This document shows positions 60,790 to 64,000 of a DNA stretch of 64,000 nt, piece by piece. The DNA lies in NCBI RefSeq assembly GCF_003001675.1, contig NZ_PVYW01000017.1, positions 124,001 to 188,000 of the forward strand, given 5' to 3'. Positions within the stretch are counted from its first letter, which is position 1, and the number at the start of each line of letters is the position of its first letter. The position numbers and the translations under genes were made by a program. The notes below the pieces were generated by a model, which made no database searches, was not told the DNA's origin, and was given only the letters and a program-made list of their open reading frames with translations. The stretch is from Cohnella sp. SGD-V74 (GTDB lineage: Bacteria; Bacillota; Bacilli; Paenibacillales; Paenibacillaceae).

Positions 60790-62546
60790 GCGTCAATTGG
60801 CGGCTGGCGCTCCGTCTGGTCGGTTGGCTCGTCGTCGTCGGCGCCGTGCTGCTCGGATTGGCCACCGGGACGGTCCTATGGACGATCGATCGGTTCAACC
60901 GGATCGAGGCGGCACGTCAATTCGACAGCTCGGGCATGTACAGCATCGTGCAGTCGATCCAGGCCGACGGGGACTCACTGACGTTCGATGCCGAGCTGCT
61001 GGAGCTTGTGCGGCAAAGCGGAGGCTGGCTGCAGAGAATCGACGAGCGCGGCGAGGTAACGCACTCGTTCTTCGCCCCTCCGGACGTTCCGGCCCGGTAC
61101 GGTCCCGGCGAGCTGACGGCTTATTGGCTCGGAAGCAGCCCGTTTCCGTATCAGCTCTTCTTGTGGATCCAGCCGAAGAACGGCGTTATCCACACCTTGA
61201 TCTACGGCGTGAAGGACACGGATAATGAGCTGATGGAACGACTGATCCGGGAGAGCAGGCAGGAGGGCTCGGCACTGATTCTCCCGGAAGAGCTGGTGCG
61301 CGAATTGAAGTCGAGCGGCTCGTGGCTGCAGCTGGTGGACAAGAACGGCTCCGAGCTTGCCTTCTTCAATAAACCGGAAGGCGCTATGGGAAGCTACAAT
61401 GTGGAGGAAATGGTTCTTCGCGCCGTCTACTGGGACCGCTACGGCACCAAGCTCGTGACGCGTTACGATGCGGCTTCGGGCCGCACCTGGGCGCTCAGTT
61501 CGCCCCTGCCTGGCAACGAACCCGGGAAGCAACCCTGGATCACGCCGGAGAATCGCGTGCTGATCCAGTCGATCGGCGCTCTGATCTCCGCAGCCCTGCT
61601 GCTGTTCGCGGCGATGGCGATCTGGTTCGGTCACCGCATCGGTTCGCCGATCGTCCACGTCATGAATTGGGTGCGGCTTCTCGGCAGGGGAGTATACGCC
61701 GAGCCGACCGGTGCGGGAGGGATCGCGAGAAGCCGCACGCGGCAGGGAGGGCGGAAGCGCAAATATAAAGTGTACGAGGAAGTCATCCGCTCGATGGAAT
61801 CTCTCTCGGACGCGCTCCGGCGCAACGAACGTTATCGCACGGACGCCGAGCGCCTGCGCGAGGAATGGGTGGCGGGGGTGTCCCACGATCTGAAGACGCC
61901 CTTGTCCTCGATCGTCGGCTATGCCCATATGCTGGAGGCCGAACATTATTCGTGGACGCCCGAAGAGGTGAGATCGTTCGCCAAAGTGATTTTGGACAAA
62001 TCTTCTTATTTGGAAGGATTGGTGAACGACCTCACGCTGACGTACCGTCTGCGCAGCGGCGTCGCCGCCCCCTCCATGTCCCCGGTGGAGATGAACGGGT
62101 TCATGGACGCGGCGCTGCGCGAAGCCGCTGCCGGCCATCCAGGTTACGAAGCCTCGATCGTCCGGTTCAAGGCGGCGGAGCGTCCCGTCTATATTCTTGC
62201 CTACGCGCCCTGGATGCAGCGGATCGTAGACAATCTCGTCGCCAACGCCCTGACCCACAATCGCAAGGGCATCCTGCTGGAGGTAGCGGTCAAGGAGAAC
62301 GGCGAGGAAGCGATCATCGAATTTGCCGACGACGGCAAAGGCATGGACAAGGAAACGGTGGAAAGGCTGTTCGAGCGGTATTACCGGGGAACGGACACCG
62401 ACAGCCGTCCGGAGGGAACGGGCCTCGGCATGGCGGTAGCGAAGGCGCTGACGGAAGCGATGGGCGGCACGATCGGCGTGGCGTCCGGGATTGGCCGAGG
62501 GACGACGATTCGCCTTTGTTGGCCGCGGACGGATGCGGAGGAATAA
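60786..62546 (+). CDS. Sensor histidine kinase
   Basis: 586-residue membrane kinase: membrane segment near 11-32, extracellular region of about 230 residues with two similar halves (LLELVRQSGGWLQRIDERG and LVRELKSSGSWLQLVDKNG), second membrane segment (LIQSIGALISAALLLFAAMAIWF), a basic insert (RSRTRQGGRKRK), HisKA (GVSHDLKTPLSSIVGYAH) and ATPase domain (DNLVANALTHN, GTGLGMAVAKAL). The ATG overlaps the regulator stop (ATGA). Ligand unknown. Confidence 0.92.
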   Translation: MSVNWRLALRLVGWLVVVGAVLLGLATGTVLWTIDRFNRIEAARQFDSSGMYSIVQSIQADGDSLTFDAELLELVRQSGGWLQRIDERGEVTHSFFAPPDVPARYGPGELTAYWLGSSPFPYQLFLWIQPKNGVIHTLIYGVKDTDNELMERLIRESRQEGSALILPEELVRELKSSGSWLQLVDKNGSELAFFNKPEGAMGSYNVEEMVLRAVYWDRYGTKLVTRYDAASGRTWALSSPLPGNEPGKQPWITPENRVLIQSIGALISAALLLFAAMAIWFGHRIGSPIVHVMNWVRLLGRGVYAEPTGAGGIARSRTRQGGRKRKYKVYEEVIRSMESLSDALRRNERYRTDAERLREEWVAGVSHDLKTPLSSIVGYAHMLEAEHYSWTPEEVRSFAKVILDKSSYLEGLVNDLTLTYRLRSGVAAPSMSPVEMNGFMDAALREAAAGHPGYEASIVRFKAAERPVYILAYAPWMQRIVDNLVANALTHNRKGILLEVAVKENGEEAIIEFADDGKGMDKETVERLFERYYRGTDTDSRPEGTGLGMAVAKALTEAMGGTIGVASGIGRGTTIRLCWPRTDAEE

Positions 62547-62626
62547 CGCCGTCATCCGCCGATTGGCTATCTCGAATGATCGGCAATTTGCCGATATAAA
62601 GGATATAAACGAGAGGAGGGGATTGC

Positions 62627-63172
62627 ATGCCAGGACCGTCCATCTTTATATTCACGGGAACAAGCGGCGCCGGGCGCAAGACGATCGCCCGCAAAGTCGG
62701 AGAAGCGCTCGGCTGGACCGGAGTTCGCTCCTGCACGACGCGCGAGCCGAGAAATCCCGCTTCGCCGGACAAGGATTACCGTTACGTCGCCCGCGAGCAG
62801 TTCGATCAATGGGAAAGCGAAGGCAAGTTCGTCCAAACCGCGAGCATCAACGGCAACCGTTACGGCGTGCTTCGCCACGAGCTGGAAGCCGCGGTCGCGG
62901 GAGGCAATAGCGTCTACCTCGTGCTTAATCGCGAAGGCGCGGACGCGATCGTGAAGCAATATCGCGATGCCGCAGTCAGAATTTTCATCTATGTGGGCAA
63001 ACTAACGCTTCGCGAGCGTCTGGAAAGCAAGGGGATGCCTTACGAGGTCGTTCAGCGCTATCTGGACAGCTACACCGACGAAGTGACTTATCGCAGCAAA
63101 TGCGAGTACACGTTCGAGAACGTGGATGCGAACCGGACGGCGGAGCTGATCCGTTCGGCCCTCGCCCGCTAA
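62627..63172 (+). CDS. Guanylate-kinase-like P-loop protein
   Basis: 181 residues with guanylate-kinase layout: P-loop GTSGAGRKT near 10-18, SCTTREPRNPASPDKDYRYV (GMP-binding-like) near 35-54, and the lid/helix region RERLESKGMPYEVVQRYL. In true guanylate kinases the P-loop reads GPSGxGKGT; here the key Lys is Arg with Lys next to it. It may be a divergent kinase rather than the housekeeping enzyme. GAGGAGGG precedes the ATG. Confidence 0.75.
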   Translation: MPGPSIFIFTGTSGAGRKTIARKVGEALGWTGVRSCTTREPRNPASPDKDYRYVAREQFDQWESEGKFVQTASINGNRYGVLRHELEAAVAGGNSVYLVLNREGADAIVKQYRDAAVRIFIYVGKLTLRERLESKGMPYEVVQRYLDSYTDEVTYRSKCEYTFENVDANRTAELIRSALAR

Positions 63173-63180
63173 AAGTGAAA

Positions 63181-63399
63181 GTTCAAAAAGTCCGGTTTTC
63201 AGCACCAAGGCTGGTCGTTCGCCTTACGGCGAACTGCTCGCCCATGCATCCGGGAAGGTTGGATGAAGGCTGGTGATGAGGAAGCGATCGCTTAGTGTAG
63301 GAGAACCTACATGAGTACCGGAAGAACCGGCTGAATTCAAGATTCGATGTCGAATCCGCTTCCCGAGTTGCTTCGTGATCAAAAGCGGACTTTTTGAAC
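63181..63399. repeat. 219-bp repeat with terminal inverted repeats (MITE-like)
   Basis: Perfect 14-base terminal inverted repeats GTTCAAAAAGTCCG (63181-63194) and CGGACTTTTTGAAC (63386-63399); the similarity continues inward for about 15 more bases with mismatches. No target duplication is evident. A 72-residue minus-strand frame inside it is not a credible gene. From memory, near-identical elements occur between genes in many Paenibacillus-like genomes. Confidence 0.7.
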
Positions 63400-63421
63400 A
63401 ACCTCTAAAAGGAGAGTTAAG

Positions 63422-63964
63422 GTGGCCGTCTATATTGCCCTGATCAGAGGAATCAACGTTGGCGGGCACAACAAAGTGCCGATGGCCGATTTGAGAGACG
63501 CCTGCGAGAAAATCGGACTCCGGCAGGTGAAAACGTATATCCAGAGCGGCAACGTCGTGTTCGAGTCGGAGCAGCCCGAGGCGCAGCTGCGCCCGCTGCT
63601 GGAGAAGGCGATCTCCGACCGGTTCGGCATATCGGCTTCCGTCGCGATCCGCTCCGCCGCGCAATGGGAGAACGTGATCGCAAGCTGCCCCTACGATGCG
63701 CGAACGCTTCAGGAGAAGCAGACGATCCAGATCGCCTTCCTGACGGAGCCGCTGTCGGAGAAAGCGGCGAATACTCTGGAGGCGAGCAAGGACGAGCGCG
63801 ACGAATACGCCGTCGCCGAATCGGAAATCTACTTCCTGTTCCGGCAGAGCATGCTCGATTCCAAGCTGGCGAACGGCATGCAGAAGGTCGGACGATCGAT
63901 GACCGTGAGGAATTGGAATACGGTCGTCAAGCTGGCCGAGCTGAGCCGCGCGATCGCGAACTGA
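63422..63964 (+). CDS. DUF1697 family protein
   Basis: 180 residues of the DUF1697 family: MAVYIALIRGINVGGHNKVPMADLR at the start, YIQSGNVVFES near 40 and the closing MTVRNWNTVVKL. The family's role is unknown; cytoplasmic. GTG start at 63422 after GGAG. Downstream is a hairpin at the window end. Confidence 0.88.
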   Translation: MAVYIALIRGINVGGHNKVPMADLRDACEKIGLRQVKTYIQSGNVVFESEQPEAQLRPLLEKAISDRFGISASVAIRSAAQWENVIASCPYDARTLQEKQTIQIAFLTEPLSEKAANTLEASKDERDEYAVAESEIYFLFRQSMLDSKLANGMQKVGRSMTVRNWNTVVKLAELSRAIAN

Positions 63965-63972
63965 AAACAAAG

Positions 63973-64000
63973 GAACCCGCTCCATGACGGATGCGGGTTC
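63973..64000. terminator. Hairpin at the window end
   Basis: GAACCCGC / GCGGGTTC arms after the DUF1697 stop; any T-run would lie beyond the window. Confidence 0.55.

Noticed and set aside
63183-63401. 72-residue minus-strand frame inside the 219-bp element
   Set aside because: It spans the element from one terminal repeat to the other and has no ribosome site; a by-product of the repeat.

Overview
The window looks like chromosome from a moderately high-GC, spore-forming Firmicute of the Paenibacillus/Cohnella type. Reasons: strong GGAGG ribosome-binding sites with frequent TTG/GTG starts, three YesM/YesN-type kinase/AraC-regulator pairs, LplABC-like sugar transporters, SLH surface anchoring, the small sporulation protein CmpA, and the Bacillus-like order ydcC-alr-ndoAI-ndoA. 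No rRNA operon, prophage or CRISPR array was seen.

Left part (1-26 kb): carbohydrate use. A minus-strand mannan locus runs from a kinase/regulator pair (10025-6637) through two ABC permeases (6460-4749) and a LacI regulator to a GH113 beta-mannanase fused to a cellobiose 2-epimerase (3421-1262) and a GH130 mannosylglucose phosphorylase (1215-16). Together these could cut imported manno-oligosaccharides, epimerise mannobiose to mannosylglucose, and phosphorolyse it. Next come a 1550-residue GLUG/SLH surface protein (14840-10188), a small Zn-finger-like ORF, and a tyrosine recombinase whose gene is bracketed by two inverted copies of a near-perfect palindrome (15371-15398 and 16430-16457). Two HD-GYP genes follow, the second with a degraded HD motif. 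A second sugar locus holds a kinase/regulator pair, a binding protein, two permeases and a GH99-like enzyme (25970-18581).

Middle part (26-38 kb): accessory and housekeeping genes. There is an AT-rich coiled-coil protein, a holin-like type I toxin with an antisense RNA, an OmpR-type two-component system divergent from a thioredoxin/CcdA/peroxiredoxin operon, two broken genes (a frameshifted vWA protein and an internally deleted Rpn nuclease), five tRNAs in two transcription units, a TetR/drug-exporter pair with shared operators, SprT-like protein, CmpA and a nitroreductase.

Right part (38-64 kb): a third sugar locus (binding protein, two permeases, regulator/kinase, divergent GH3 enzyme), then Rrf2, Tex, and an AraC regulator whose reading frame runs without a stop through a Fur-box promoter into an iron-siderophore binding lipoprotein. 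After these come an M29 aminopeptidase, ndoA/ndoAI/alr/ydcC-like, an M23 lipoprotein, a two-component system, a guanylate-kinase-like protein and a DUF1697 protein. Two families of repeats lie between genes: a 150-bp hairpin element in two inverted copies (31038-31187, 53929-54080) and a 219-bp element with 14-bp terminal inverted repeats (63181-63399).

The strongest candidates for something undescribed are the recombinase with its own inverted dif-like sites beside the HD-GYP pair, the mannanase-epimerase fusion, and the AraC/Fur-box/lipoprotein continuous frame.
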